Shown one piece after another: positions 12,601-27,600 of a stretch of DNA of 64,000 bases. Position 1 is the first letter of the stretch. Each line of letters starts with the position of its first letter. The stretch covers positions 33,765,718 to 33,829,717 of the forward strand of contig OZ025244.1 of assembly GCA_964019155.1 (NCBI GenBank), in the 5' to 3' direction. Source of the stretch: Osedax fenrisi (taxonomy: Eukaryota > Annelida > Polychaeta > Sabellida > Siboglinidae). The notes under the pieces are model-generated. The model was given only the letters and a program-made list of their open reading frames with translations, ran no database searches and was not told the origin of the DNA. Made by a program: the position numbers and the translations under genes.

Positions 12601-15600
12601 TTAAATTCCACGTGTTGTTGACTTCATATGAACTTATAAGTATTGATACCTCATGTCTTGGTTCTATTGATTGGAAAGTTCTTGTTATTGATGAAGCCCA
12701 TCGCCTGAAGAATAATCAATCTAAAGTATTTATAACTATTATTAATATTAATATTATTTAAGTAATTAATATTTTACAGTTTTTCCGTATTATGCAAGCT
12801 TATAAAATTGATTATAAATTACTTTTAACTGGAACACCATTACAAAATAATCTGGAAGAATTATTTCATTTATTAAACTTTATGTCTCGAGATGAATTTG
12901 GGTTATAATTTTAATATTTTATAATTTAATTATAATCATTAACATTTTATTTGAATTACAGAAATCTTCAAGAATTTTTAGAAAATTTTGCTGATATTTC
13001 CAAAGAAAATCAAATTCTAAGATTACACGAAATGCTGGGTCCTCATTTACTGAGACGTCTAAAAGCAGATGTTTTAAAGAAAATGCCTTCAAAACGTGAA
13101 TTCATTGTTCGAGTAGAACTTTCTCCTATGCAAAAGTAATTACTACTATATTATTAATATATATTTATAACCACCAATATATTCATGTACATTAGGAAAT
13201 ATTATAAATATATATTAACTCGTAACTTTGATGCTTTGAATGGTCGAGGAATGAGTCAAGTTTCACTGTTGAATATCATGATGGACTTAAAGAAATGTTG
13301 CAATCATCCTTATCTGTTTCCCACTGCTGTAGAGGTATGTAACCAGTAGTACTATCACAGTATTCACTGTACTACTGTTGCAATGTATGTAATGATTTGT
13401 GTATAATAGGGGTAATTGTCTCAATAAGCTACACTGCTTCTATATTACCCTGGCATTGCCTAAATTATGATAATAATAATAATTAGGAAGCAGCTAAATT
13501 ACCAAATGGTTTATTTGAAGGAAATGGTTTAATTGCAGCCTCTGGTAAATTAGAATTAATGACTCAGATGCTTCACAAGTTAAAGAAGCAAGGTCATCGT
13601 GTATTGATATTCTCCCAGGTTAGTCTTGAGACCACCACTATGCTACCACCACCACTACAGCCTACCATAACCACCATAGCCTACCACAACCACAATAGCC
13701 TACCACAACCACCATATCCTACCACAACCACCACAGACTACCACAACCACCATCCTACCACAACCACCACATCCTACCACAACCACCACAGACTACCACA
13801 ACCAACATAGCCTACCATAACCACCACATCCTACCACAACCACCACAGACTACCACAACCACCACATCCTACCACAACCACCACAGACTACCACAACTAC
13901 CACCACCACCACATCCTACCACTATCCCTCTGCTAACACTCCTCGCCGTACAGATGACAAAGATGCTGGACATTATGGAAGATTACATGGACTCTCAAGG
14001 ATTTCGCTACGAGCGTATAGATGGAAGTGTAACTGGTGCGTTGAGACAAGACGCTATAGATAGGTTTAATGTGAATGGTTCTCCTGCATTTGCCTTCCTC
14101 CTCTCTACACGTGCTGGGGGTCTTGGTATTAATCTAGCCACTGCTGACACTGTGATTATTTATGATTCTGATTGGAATCCTCATAATGATATTCAGGTTT
14201 ATTATAATAGGTATTTAATCATTATTATTACTATTTATTATTAATAACTTGCTGATTATTATTTTATCTATCTTTTGTATATCATTAATTTACAAAAATA
14301 TATTTTATTTCAATTGGTTATTAATTATAAATATTTCATTAATTAATATAAATACTCAATCTCTCGTTGGATAACGCGAGGATAACGTATTGGGTTGGGT
14401 TTGGGTTTAGCTATACAGTTCGTATACCCGACGTTGTTAGCCACACCAAATATATTTATAATCTATATTTATTAATATAACTAATAACTTAATTCATAAC
14501 TTATTTTATATATATATTATTATTAACCTTTTATTTTAGAAAAATAAAAATGTATATATGAAACAAATAATATTTATTCAAAATTATAACTAAAAACTAG
14601 AATCGATAATGTAACATTTATATTTACGTAGTTATATTATCTCTAGGCATTTAGTCGAGCACACAGAATTGGTCAGAAGACAAAAGTTATGATTTATCGA
14701 TTTGTTACTAGAAATTCTGTAGAAGAGAGAATTACTCAGGTTTATATCCTAATTTCTAATAGATATTATGTAATCATATGATGATGTAATCTAGGTAGCA
14801 AAACGTAAAATGATGCTGACACATTTAGTTGTGAGGCCAGGTATGGGAGGAAAACAGGGGTCTTCTATGACTAAACAAGAACTAGATGATATTCTGAAAT
14901 TTGGAACTGAAGAACTTTTCAAGGTTTATATTCTGTATAAATACATGTAATACAACTTATTTACAATACATATACTACTTATTCACAATACATATTATGT
15001 TTATATTTTGTATAAATACATGTAGTATATACTTTGTAGTCTGAAGGAAATGACATTGAGAACAATGACAATATTATTGTTTATGATGATAAAGCTATTG
15101 AACATTTATTAGATAGAGAACAAGAGGTTAGTTTTCTTATATCAATGTATCATTATTAGTATAGTCACTATTAGTAATATGGCATTAGGCTCATGTTCGC
15201 TGTATAAAAGATGAGGGGGGAATTTAGGGGAATTTATGTGAACTAGAATACTGATAACTTTTGAAATTGTTTAAACAATTATTTTGTATTATTTTTATTA
15301 ATAGATATCATTCATATCTAATACTATTTTGTTTTTTGATTCTAGTATATCAAGTATAAGAATATAAAAAGTAGATCTAATAAATGTTAACAGAAAAATA
15401 ATAAAACATATTTTGTTTGCCTTTTTTCAAACATAATTGTACCTAAAAATAGATTTACATTATCTAATAGAACATTATTGTATTAGCTATATATTATGTA
15501 TATACGCTGAAAATGTTATAAACATTCATAAAAGGAAACAAAGTTATTGGCTTTTAGTATAAAAAAAACATAATATAAAAAAGTCACAAGATATTATTTA

Positions 15601-18600
15601 TATTTTATAGTATTATTTATATTTTATGTATTAAAATGTATTCAATTATAAAAAATGAGTATTCTAAAAAGTAGATAACTGAGTGTTTCACAATATTTAT
15701 TTTACTATGTAGATAACATCTATTACTATCTTTGAATTTTGTGTAAGCTCTAATAGTAAGTATAAGGTAATACAAAGCATATTTAGTATATTACCAAATA
15801 TTTCACATAATTTTATTTACAGGCATATGTTTATAATGCATATTTGCATATTTTGAGTGTCATTTTACATACTTTTTTTGATAAATAATATATTAGTATA
15901 TTTTAGTAAAATAATGTTGATAAAAAATAAAAACAAACAACAGCGGTATATCATTAAGTATTGTTATTATTATATTTATTTAATAAACGATTATTCGTAT
16001 TATTATTTATATTTAATATTATTGTTATTATTATTAGTTGTAATTATTGATTATAATAGATTAATAATTATCATTTATATATGTTTTATATGACTGTAGA
16101 TTATTGAAGACCGAGACATGGAGATGAATGAATACTTGAGTTCCTTCAAAGTGGCAACATATTCAGTGAAGGAAGACCAGAAGGAAGATGAGGGTGAAGT
16201 AGAGATTCTCAAACAGGAAGCGGAGCAAGCTGATCCTACCTATTGGGAGAAACTTTTACGTCATCATTACGAACAACAACAGGAGGATCTTGGTAGATCT
16301 CTCGGTAAAGGAAAGAGAGTCAGAAGACAGGTATGCTAAAATAACGTATCATATGTATTGTATTGCTATGCTACAGAATTCTAATATAGTCTCATCCTAA
16401 GTCGTTTATTATAATTCCAGTATCATTTATAGAAATGTATACATATAAAATAATTTATAATACAAATTATATAAATAATTATAATTATATATCTTATAAA
16501 TGATGATATGATAATAAATAATGTGAATAGGTGAATTATAATGACGCGTCGATGGGAAATGATGAAGAACACTTTGGAAACCTGTCAGATTTTGATTCTG
16601 ATTTCTCTCAACAACGTTTCTCACTATTCTACATGCAGTATCTATTACCTCACTAATGTTATGTTTTATTTCAGCAGCAGAAGATGATGATTTTGATGAA
16701 AGCAAGCCTCAGTCCAAGTCTAGGAAAGGAAAAGGTCGAGATGTTAACAATGAAGATAAGCCTCTACCTCCACTTCTTGCTAGAATTAACGGACAAATTG
16801 AAGTTTTAGGATTAAATACTAGACAACGTAAAGTTTTCCTCAATGCCATGATGAGGTATGGAATGCCACCTCAAGATGCCTTCCACTCGCAATGGTTATT
16901 TTATATATTATATTCCTTACACCATTATGTTATTATACATATATTATTAAAATTAATATACCTACCTTGTGTATTATAAACTTATATATATATAACGTAT
17001 TATATATTTTATTAATCTTAATAGGTTGGTTCGAGATTTAAGAGGTAAATCTGAAAAAGAATTTCGAGCTTACGTGTCTCTGTTCATGAGACATTTATGT
17101 GAGCCTGGGGCAGATACCACAGAAACCTTCGCTGATGGGGTTCCAAGAGAGGGTCTTAGTAGACAACATGTCTTGACACGAATTGGAATTATGTCTTTGG
17201 TTAAAAAAAAGGTTTTAACATTATCTTTGATATAGAAATTTATTATAATTCAGTAATATTTTCAAAATGTATTCATATAATCCAATAACTAGATACAAGA
17301 ATTTGAGATGATTAATGGACCTAAAAGTATGCCAGATCTAATTGAACTCAAATCTGAAAATAAAGACATTCAATCAAAATTACCAACTACAGAAGATTTG
17401 AAAAAGAATACTGAGAAGGATTCTGTCATTAAACATAATGAGAGTGATGCAAGTACAAGTAATGGAGTTAAGGTTATATATATAATAAAGAGTAACAAAT
17501 CTGTTTCTTTAGTTTTCATTAATTTATTAGAAAAATATTACATCAATCGGTTAATGTTTAAATATTTATTTAATTTGTATATATTTATAATATAATTATA
17601 GAAATTGATGATATTAGTTAAAAGAATATAACATGATATTTTTACTAATACATTTTTTAATTTTACTAAAAATTTACTAATGGTATTTACTAATTATCTT
17701 CAAACTTTTAATAATTATAATTTAAAATCATTATATACCTTTTAAATTAAGTTTTATTATTTGTTAGTAACATTTTCTAAATTTTATTGTAATAACTATT
17801 TATAATTCTTATAATTTAGTAACCAATTCTTTATGAATTTTAAAATATCAATTATAACGTAATTATTATTTTAATTATAAATAAGACAATATACTTACTA
17901 AATTCTCAAATTTCATAATAAATAATAATTTTAAATTTACTAATGTACATTATTATTAGCACCTTTTACCATTTATATTTCTGGTCTAGTATCAACTTTT
18001 CATTATTTATAAGATATAAATTATATTTCTTATTTATAAAATCTTCGTTTCTGATATTCTTATATTTATAATAATAGTACAATGATAAGTTTAGATTTTA
18101 TTTAATAAATACTAATATGAATCCTATCATATTTATTTAAAAATCTTGTATATTAAATAATAGTTTTTTTAATAAAATATATATAAGAATAATATAGACT
18201 ATAAAATCATTTACATCTATTTAATTTTTACAGAATCTATTTTATTTCATATATTATTTGAATCAAAATCAAAATATCTGAATGTTATCAAATAAATCAG
18301 ATTTTGATGCAATTCTGATTCATATTATAAACTTATTTACTTTAAAAGGTTACTGCTACAAAGAGATCAGAATCAGAACCAATGGATACTTCGGAGACAT
18401 CAATTACTAAAATAGAAACTGACAACACACCAAAAGAAACATCACTGATAGAAGATAGCTCTAAAGATAGTACAAAAGATAATACAAAAGAAATAAAAGA
18501 TATACTACAGGATAACAAAGATGAAGTTAAAATAGAACCAATAATAGATGTAGTCACGACTTTCAAGGAAGAAATTAAATATACAAGTTTTTATGAAATA

Positions 18601-18624
18601 ATTGATATCACTATATAATAGTGC

Positions 18625-18688
<64 letters not shown>

Positions 18689-20177
18689 CCATATTAAATA
18701 ATTAGATGAATGTTTTGAATTATTCATTTGTGAATATTTTTTTGAATACATTTTTTTAAAATAGAAATTAATATTTAATCATTTTAAATTATCTATATTT
18801 CTAGGTTCATTAAAAATATATTTCAAATTTCATATTATATGAAGATATAAAAAAAACACTACAAATTTTAAAATTAAATTTATTATATTTCTTTTTCTAC
18901 ATAATATTATTTTATAACAATATTATAATGAAAAATTAAATACCATATTAATTTACAACTATATTTATAGAAGCGGATATATTAAGTCAGAAATTCATGT
19001 TTAATATCGCTGATGGTGGCTTCACGGAACTCCATACACTGTGGCAAAATGAAGAGAAGGCATTAAAAGGAGACACGATCATAGCAGCCGAGGTTGTTAT
19101 CACATGTTCACGAGACGTGTGTTTTATGTTCATCAACACATAGGTCTGGCATAGAAGACATGACTACTGGTTATTGGCTGGCATAGTTAAGCATGGATAC
19201 GGCAGATGGCAAGATGTCCAGAATGATGAATTCTTCTCTTTAATTAACGAACCATTCAAATCTGAACAGAATAAAGGTTTATATTAAATATATAGAATAT
19301 TATCGTTAATACTTATTCATTATATAAATTAATCTAAAGATCAATATCAAAATACCACATATATTTGTTCATTATTTTATAACTCAATTTTTTAGTTGGA
19401 AATTTCTTGGAAATGAAAAATAAATTTTTAGCTCGTAGATTTAAACTATTGGAGCAGGCATTAGTCATTGAAGAACAATTAAGAAGAGCCGCTTATTTAA
19501 ATCTTACTCAAGATCCCTCTCATCCTGCAATGGCACTAAATGCTAGGTATTCATTATAGTGTATTAATACTATTAATACATTACATTGTATTTATATTAA
19601 ATTATTAAAATAGATTTGCTGAATTGGAGTGTTTAGCTGAAAGTCATCAACATTTATCTAAAGAATCATTAGCAGGAAATAAACCAGCAAATGCTGTTTT
19701 ACACAAAGGTATGTAGTTTAATTCTAATAGTAATTTTATCTATATTTCCTCAAAAGATTCTTAAGTTTTAATTTATTTTCACAATTTGTATTAAAAATAT
19801 TTCTTTATAAAATTTACAATTCATTTACTTAAATGACTACATTTTATAATCAAATCAATGATTATTTAAAAGTGTTGAATCAACTTGAGGAACTTTTGAG
19901 CGACATGAAACAAGATGTGAGCCGTTTACCTTCTACTCTAGCACGGGTTGCTCCGGTAACACAGCGACTGTCTATGTCTGAGCGTTCTATACTTGGTCGA
20001 CTAGTGAATCCTGCTGCTTTATCCGCTCAGAAGTCTAGTTCCGATGCAACAAAGGCCTCTATAACAACTCCTCAAATGGCAAATCATCCTTTTAATGCTG
20101 CATCTAAAAGTAAAGGTAGCCTAATTAAGATTTACTTTTATAAATGTATTATTAATGTGATATCGCATTTAGCATAA
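6628..20177 (+). CDS. CHD4: Mi-2/CHD4-type chromatin-remodeling ATPase
   Basis: This is the ATP-dependent nucleosome remodeler of NuRD-type complexes. About 39 phase-consistent exons were assembled (for example 6628-6752, 7428-7537, 10068-10436, 12099-12214, 13954-14196, 16100-16330, 19873-20115), giving about 1880 residues; vertebrate CHD4 is about 1900. Domains in order, with rough residues: CHDNT (100-175, AKWREF); PHD1 and PHD2 (333-378, 405-450; C4HC3, CEVCQQGGEIILCD and CHTCKEGGDLLCCE); two chromodomains (470-630); SNF2 ATPase with DEMGLGKT (12141-12172) and DEAH (near 12690); helicase C with STRAGGLGINLATADT and HRIGQ; DUF1087/DUF1086 (1250-1500); CHDCT2 (1630-1850). All ATPase motifs are intact. 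The first coding exon is unresolved. Without further splicing, reading runs to a stop at 20175-20177; splicing at 20115 leads to the THAP exons downstream. Confidence 0.95.
13625..13945 (+). repeat. CCACAACCACCA minisatellite in a Mi-2 intron
   Basis: Imperfect units of roughly 22-25 bp (CTACCACAACCACCACATC and variants) fill the intron between exons 13487-13618 and 13954-14196. The strand is almost free of G, and only the last bases are normal acceptor sequence. The open frame through it (PPPLQPTITT type) is a by-product. Confidence 0.85.
15127..16099 (+). other. Mi-2 intron (about 1 kb)
   Basis: It begins GTTAGT and ends TGACTGTAG. It is AT-rich and no nested gene was found. The open frame at 15857-16093 is a translated AT-rich repeat. 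Confidence 0.7.
17473..18348 (+). other. Mi-2 intron (about 0.9 kb)
   Basis: The intron is AT-rich. It separates DUF1086-region exons from an acidic, Ser/Thr/Lys-rich exon (18349-18586). Nothing else is seen in it. Confidence 0.6.
18625..18684. repeat. (TA)n microsatellite
   Basis: Nearly pure TA repeat of about 60 bp within a Mi-2 intron. Confidence 0.9.
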
Positions 20178-20837
20178 ATTAAGAATGTTTATATAATGTG
20201 ATACAGTTTAACCATAAATATAAATTACATCAATAATTGGAATATTTACGATATATTTAAACTATTTAAAATAGACATATAGAGTAATACACTTAAGAGG
20301 TTTTGTTATATATTAATTATGTGTAGTGAAAAAAATAAATATATGTTTTTATAGAATTATGATTATATAATCACTATTTTATATATGACTAAATATAAAA
20401 AGAAGTCTTGGAATTATAGATATATCTTTGTATTATATCAAAATAAAATATTATATTATATTATATTATAAATTGAGATTTCTGTGACATTTTGAATGTA
20501 AGTAATTAAGAAAGTAAATATCATGCGGCATTCATAATTCATTTACATGTAAAATATACAAAAAATAACTACTTTTAAAAAATGAATACACTAATTAATA
20601 TTTATTAAAATTATTTAATTTTTTTTAATTTTTATAATAATTAATGTAACTGTATGTTATTTTCCATATGGTATATATATATTTAGTCGACCACAAAAAT
20701 ATTATTTAAAAATTAATTAAAATTCTTTTTCAATATAAAAAATTGTACAATATAAGGATAGTAATAATATGTTATGAATATATTGTAAAAAAAAAAAAAT
20801 AATGCAATATTACTAAAGTAGATTGAGTTATTGTTAA

Positions 20838-21326
20838 GGAGAGTACGTCCTTCAGAATTATTATTTTTTGAAGAAAAAAAATTTTAATTATTATGTTATA
20901 AAATAGCTTAAGCAAATATTTATCTATCATTTGAGCTATAAAGTTTACTTCAAATCGTCATATAAATACATCAAAATAGTACTTTATTGGAAGTACAAAA
21001 TGAAATTAATTTTAAATTACCAGTAATAATTACTAAATAATCGGTTAATGTTAGATCACAAGAAATGACAAGCGTGGGTTATCGATTTCTTTTCAAATAC
21101 CATTTACATAAAATATATCATTGAATAATCGAAATAATGAATTGAAATTTTCAATATAAGTAGACAATACGATATTGACAAGATTAAAATGAAACTATTT
21201 TTTATTTAATAAAAAATATAATTTTAATTTTTCTTTGTTTATTAATTTGTTTTTGTGTAATTGAATTTATTGTGAGGCATAAATGCCTATCTATTTACAT
21301 TGCGTGCGCGAAGGACGTACCTCCCC
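20838..21326. mobile_element. MITE flanked by TTAA, in a Mi-2 intron
   Basis: The left end GGAGAGTACGTCCTTC and the complement of the right end, GGGGAGGTACGTCCTTC, form terminal inverted repeats, and both are flanked by TTAA (20834-20837, 21327-21330). The interior is non-coding. The TTAA target would fit piggyBac-like elements, but TA targeting inside TTAA is equally possible. Confidence 0.65.
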
Positions 21327-21536
21327 TTAACTTGGTAAATATAATTATTTTGTATAAATCCAGTTTAAATTTTTTAAATACATTTTATTGATATATTTCA
21401 AATAAATGACCAATATATATATATATAAATGAATGCATACGAGTATATATTTTATGCATATTTAATGAGTATAAATTGTATACATATATATAATTATAGT
21501 TATAGAATAGATATATATTATTTTTAGAATTAATAT

Positions 21537-21705
21537 AATTAAAATGCTTCTTTTTATGAGTTTTATTTTATATAAAAACACCATTTATGTATCATTTTAA
21601 AGATAATATTTCAAATTTTATAATTAAAATGCTTCTTTTTATGAGGTTTATTTTATATAAAACACCATTTATGTATCATTTTAAAGATAATATTTCAAAT
21701 TTTAT
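21537..21705 (+). repeat. Tandem duplication, about 84-bp unit
   Basis: Two almost identical copies, each starting TAATTAAAATGCTTC and ending in TTTCAAATTTTA, lie head to tail. The copies differ by a few bases, so the duplication is recent. It lies in the long intron after exon 19873-20115. Confidence 0.85.
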
Positions 21706-23388
21706 AAATAAATCATAATTAAAAAATGCCAGAATTATTTTTGTTTATTATTTTTATGAGTATAAATTCAGCTTTAATATGCCCTTAACCCTTTTTGATG
21801 CAATCTTTTATTACTGACTTGGCTATAGAGATCACGTAATTTCGCGCGTTTTTTACTTATTCAGGCGACCTATTAATTTACTTCTAACTCTTAAACTATT
21901 AATAATAAGAATATAAAAGTAAATATCATATTAAATATAATTAAATACTGCATATACTGATTATATTTATAATTTTTAAAATTCAACTTATATATAAGTT
22001 ATGTATATTTAAATATTGATATATTTTTTTTTACTATAATTTTAAACATATTTTTATTTTATTAACTGAAATATCAATTTAAACCATATATATATATATA
22101 TATCATGAAAGTTGTAGATAATAACAAGAGTTCTAGATTGGTTTTTAAATTTAAATAAAATAATAAATAGATCAAAAGTTATAATAAATAAACCAGAATG
22201 TATATTATAGTTTTTTCTTATATAATTTTGAAAAATATATTTGTTTAAATAGGGTAAATATAACTGTATATAACTTGTGACCTATTTATTTATATTAACT
22301 AATACTTATACATGTTATGGATAACTATTTGTTAAAGATTATATCATATTTTATATTACAAAAAAAAATTAGTATGAAGGTGAATATTTAGTCAAATATA
22401 AAAAATAAATTATAATTTAAAATTATAAATTTAATTAAATTTATTATTAATCTATACAAATAAATATTCATAATTGAAATATGTATATCTACTATAATAT
22501 TTAGATAAATAAATTATCTCTAGAATGAACTTTAATTTATTAATTTATATTCAATATATCAAAAGTTATAAACACAAATCAAAATCGGCCATCATCAAAT
22601 ACTCCACACATAAAACACTAACAATTCAAATTACTGGGACTACTTACTGTGTATTAATTTATGAGTGATTTAACCTATTTGAATAATATGTCACAATTAT
22701 AATATTAGTTTTAGAAGGTTATCTTTTTTTTTCAATTATTATAGTTTAAATTTATTATGAAATATTTTCAACATATTTTTAATAATAAATAATAATTAAA
22801 TTGTACATAAAACTATACTTTTAATGAATTTTTCAGTATTTACCCTAGCGATCATTAAGTGTATAACGTCCATTGATATTTATGTAAACAAATGTCAATT
22901 TTATAATTTAAAAATACGATATAAAATCGCTAAAACAGCTTTATTTGTATATTATATCTAATAAAATTAAAACTATTTTATTAATTATTATTTTATAAAT
23001 ATAATGTAATATATCTCATTAAATAAACATATAACAGTATTGTTATTTTGATATAATATAATATATTAGAATATTTTGAAATTAATGCATATTTAATTGT
23101 GTATGTATATTTAATAAATTGCATATTATAAGACATTTAATTAAACACATTTTATATATAATTAGCGAGACGTGGCGAGACGCTGCTTCTTTAGTAGCTA
23201 TATATCGCCGCGACTCCGTTTTAAAAAGGGTTAATAGAAATAATAGAAAATAATTATTCTTAGATAAAAGAATCTGAAAAAATAGCATATAATATATATA
23301 TATATTTGTATGCAGGTATATATATATATATATATATATATCTGGATGGGATGAAAGGACTCCACCAAATAAAAATAACAATAACAAT

Positions 23389-23390
<2 letters not shown>

Positions 23391-23451
<61 letters not shown>
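23391..23451. repeat. (TA)n microsatellite
   Basis: About 60 bp of uninterrupted TA, preceded by another TA tract at 23317-23341. Confidence 0.9.
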
Positions 23452-23454
<3 letters not shown>

Positions 23455-23629
23455 ATAACATATAAATTATACTAAACATATAGTTATAAAATAAACGGTT
23501 ATTCAATATAATATTAATTATTTCCTATTACATACTTCTTTTAAAATACTAATATAGTACTAGTAAACCATATTTACTTTTTAATATTCACATAAGTTGG
23601 TGTAGTAATTGATTCAAATATGAATTAGA

Positions 23630-24175
23630 AACTACACACTAATATAGTTAAATCTAAACTTTATTATGGATTATCAATTCTAAGAAAATTAAACAATATT
23701 TTACCCATCCATATTTCAAAGCTAATATATTAATATGTATTTAATTGCCATCTTATTTATGGTACTCTTATCTGGTGGAATAATTATGATTCAAAATCAA
23801 AACATATAAGTATAGCTCAAAACAAGCTATAAGAATATTATATCGTCAACAAAAATAGAACTAATGTAGATAATATTTACAGAGAGCAACAAATTTTAAC
23901 TTTTAAAGAATTTATATTATATAACGCCTGTAAAATTATGTTTATGATATGTCACCAATAATTATAAATTTATTTAAATTACAAGACTCAACTTATAATA
24001 TGCATAAATATATGATAATAATTAATTCAAAATACCTTTAGTAAATACCAACGCAGAGAAATTTAATATAACCTATTATGGACATATTTGCTGGAATAAT
24101 CTACCAATACATATAAAATCATATAATAGTCTAGTCACACTTAACCAAATTTGTTCAAAAATAAATATTTAATAT
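23630..24175 (+). mobile_element. Degenerate LINE fragment in the long Mi-2 intron
   Basis: Reading with stops gives KSKLYYGLSILRKLNNILP, HLIYGTLIWWNNYD, AQNKAIRILYRQQ and EQQILTFKEFILYNACKI, then WNNLPIHIKSYN. This is the order of blocks at the C-terminal end of Jockey/RTE-like non-LTR reverse transcriptases. Stops and frameshifts show it is inactive. It differs from the fragment at 2870-3909. Confidence 0.7.
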
Positions 24176-24603
24176 CATGTAATCTCTGTTAAAAATTCAT
24201 CTCTTATATTTTTATGTACATAAGTATTATTATTATGCACACTACTACTATTATTTTTTTTATTATTATTATTATTATTAATGTGTATATTTGATATTAA
24301 TATTCTTGTACCATTAATACACCATTATTATTTTTATATTTTATTATTTCATTATTATTATATTATAAATATTTGATATTTTTGTTATAAGGATATTATT
24401 AATATAAGCTATGTATAGCTTCTAAATATCCTTATGTAGATTAATTCTATTAAATATTCAGGAAATATATAATTTAAATCAATTTATAAATAAAATTAAA
24501 TTTTAAAATAAAAAAAATCAATTTTTGATAATTACAATATCCCCTTTATTAATTATATAATTATTTATAATATTCATGTTTATATTCATAATATTTATTT
24601 TAG

Positions 24604-27600
24604 GATCAAACGGAAGCCAAGTCAAAGGTATGTTTAAATGTAATTCTTTATATTAAAATATCGATAATTGTTTATATATTTTTATATATATAAATAAACA
24701 ATGATGTATAAAACACTATTCACATGTGAAATTATGGCAGAATTATTAGATGAGAATAAAATTATATGATAAATTTTAGAATGTTCATATGAAATTATCA
24801 AGGAAAAATTACATAAATAGTTTATATTAATGAATAATTATCTGAACTTGTGATATTTAATGTATTATAACTTATAATATATATTAACTTTTATAATATA
24901 TATAATATTATTATAATATATATAATATTTTATAATACATATAATATTTTATAATACACTTTACTTAATTTTAGTAATTGATTCAATCGTGAATAAGCAT
25001 TTAATAATATTTTTGAATTTTTTTTTATACTAATTTTTATATTTTACTGTATATATTCAGTGTTTTATATTTACAAGAGTATGTTTATTTTGTAAGGGCC
25101 GGCGTCATATGATTTTTGAAATAAATATATTTTTTATTAAAAATTATATTATATAAAAATCAGTAAATTTAATTTATTATCTTTAAAATGTTATAGGGTT
25201 TGATGCATAAAGTAAATATAAGTGTCATAAATAAGCATTTATAAATAAAACCCTATACAAAATATACATTAAATGATATAACATATTTAACAAAAAACTG
25301 ATATTACTGCTCTTATTTTTAATTTTAATTCTTTAAACATCCATAACTTGTCATCTACTTTAAGTTACAATAATTAGATAAATGTATATGAATATTTCAG
25401 AACTTACTTATAAATAACTATTTATATATTTTAAGAATGAGCTACAATTTTACATTAGTTACTTGAAATTTTGTTATTTTAAAAGTATTTTAAAATTAGT
25501 GCTTTGTAGGTATTCTCATTCTCATCGTTATATACTTAATATGTAAATAATTTATAAATATATATATATATATATTTAAATATAATTATTAATTAATAAG
25601 ACTTAAAAAAATGTAATTCTCTTATTTATTTCAGAATTTATCGTAATTTTATTTTAAAAATCTCCTATCTACGCAATGTATATATTCATATGTTTCGCCG
25701 GCCATTAACATATTAAGCGAATACAAACACTAATTAGAGAAGGGAATATTTATATTTTAAATTATATGATTTTAAATTTATTGACACATCAAGATGGTAC
25801 GCAAATTTGTAATTATACTTAAGCATGCATTTTCTATGATTATATTTATGCATGCATTTTCTATGATTATTATATTTAATTATCGCATAAAATAGAAAAG
25901 ATTCTAATTAGAATATTTTCAAATTTTAGCCGAAAAAATTTAATTGTATGATTACGTTTTATGTTAAATTTTATGCATTATCCACAATTATTTCACCAAA
26001 TTGAATAGCATAATTTTACATGTGAATAGCGCTTTAAATATATGTGATAGTTATTGTATATGTGCACCGATAGTTTACTCTCATTCACCATGTTCACCCC
26101 CCTCTTGTGCATAGTCATTAAGCCCCGTCAGACTACTACCGCTACTCCTCCTCCGAATCATCTCGGTTCAGCATCTCAGATCTGTTTTGTATCCGGATGC
26201 ACGAGTGAAATTAGAGATAAAGAAAGGAAAGAGAATCCTACGAAACCATTTCACTTCCATCGTATTCCTAAAGATGAAGCATCTCGTGCTCTTTGGGTCA
26301 AGGTCATTGGAGATGCTACCAGTCAAAATGTTGAAGCAAAGGTTTTATTATAATCATTAATAAGTATACATATATATATAAATAATAATTACATTAGGTA
26401 TCTTCAAACTCGAGAGTATGTTCATTACACTTTCGAGAAGCTGACTACTCATGGACATCCGAAAGACATCGCCTTAGAGTGGATGTCATGCCAAGTTTAC
26501 ATCTGAATATGAGCCAATATGTATTGGATGATAAAGATAAAGCTGATAGTAAATCAGTGACAGCGGCTACTACTACGAATACTACGAATACTACGAATAC
26601 TACTACTACGAATACTACTACTACCTCCAGTACAACTGATCAAGTGAACACTACTCAAACTAATATCACTGCAACAACCACTACTGATACAACAACTATT
26701 ACCACATCTGCTAATTCTGATACATTAAATAATTCTGATCCTGCTAATAAAAATATTAAAGAATTAGATCTTAGTCAAAAGCTTAAAGATATTTCTGAGA
26801 AAAATGATTCAACTTCTACAGAAACACCTACAGAACCTCAGATTTCTATAAAAACTGAGTTAGTAATATTTATTCATATATATAACTTATTTATAAATTT
26901 ATCTAGGAAATATATAATACAATATAATGGAATTTATTTATATTTACATTATTCAGAGTTTTTGGTTTTTTTGGTTATTTTAATAAAACCGGATTATTTA
27001 ATTTTTTTGCGGTTTATTTGGTTTTTGTGGTTTATTTGTGAGTATATTGGTTTTTTATTTATTAAATAATTTGTATTAATAAATTATTATATTGAATGTT
27101 ATTTATAATAAATACTTCTATGATTATGATTAAATATTTCATGTATATTGTATTAAAAAGTATTATAGTATAATTTTTACAAAGATTTATTAGTTATTTC
27201 AATAAATTCTTTCCAAATTATATTTGTCTTTCGGCCAGGCATATATATACTATTATTAATAATACTGATAATAATATTATATGATACTATAGTATTGAAA
27301 TTAATTCAATAATTTTATTCAAAAACCAAATAAACCAAAACAAAAATTCAAAAAAACCGAACAACCCTGTAACTCACACTTCCCATATGGCAGTAATATT
27401 TTTTGTTAGATGGACATTAGGGGACCCATTTTTGAAAGATTTTCTCTCAGTTACAGAAGGTCATAATAAATATATTTGGAAAGTTTCATCACAAAATATG
27501 TAATATTGGTAAAGCGAAGTGTACTTTAATGAAGAATTTTTTATTTAATTTAATGAAGAAATATTTTATTTATTTTACAATGTAAATTTCTATAAATAGA

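Noticed and set aside
14385..14415. GGGTTGGGTTTGGGTTTAG, telomere-like
   Set aside because: Too short and irregular, and inside a Mi-2 intron; no array of a telomeric unit.
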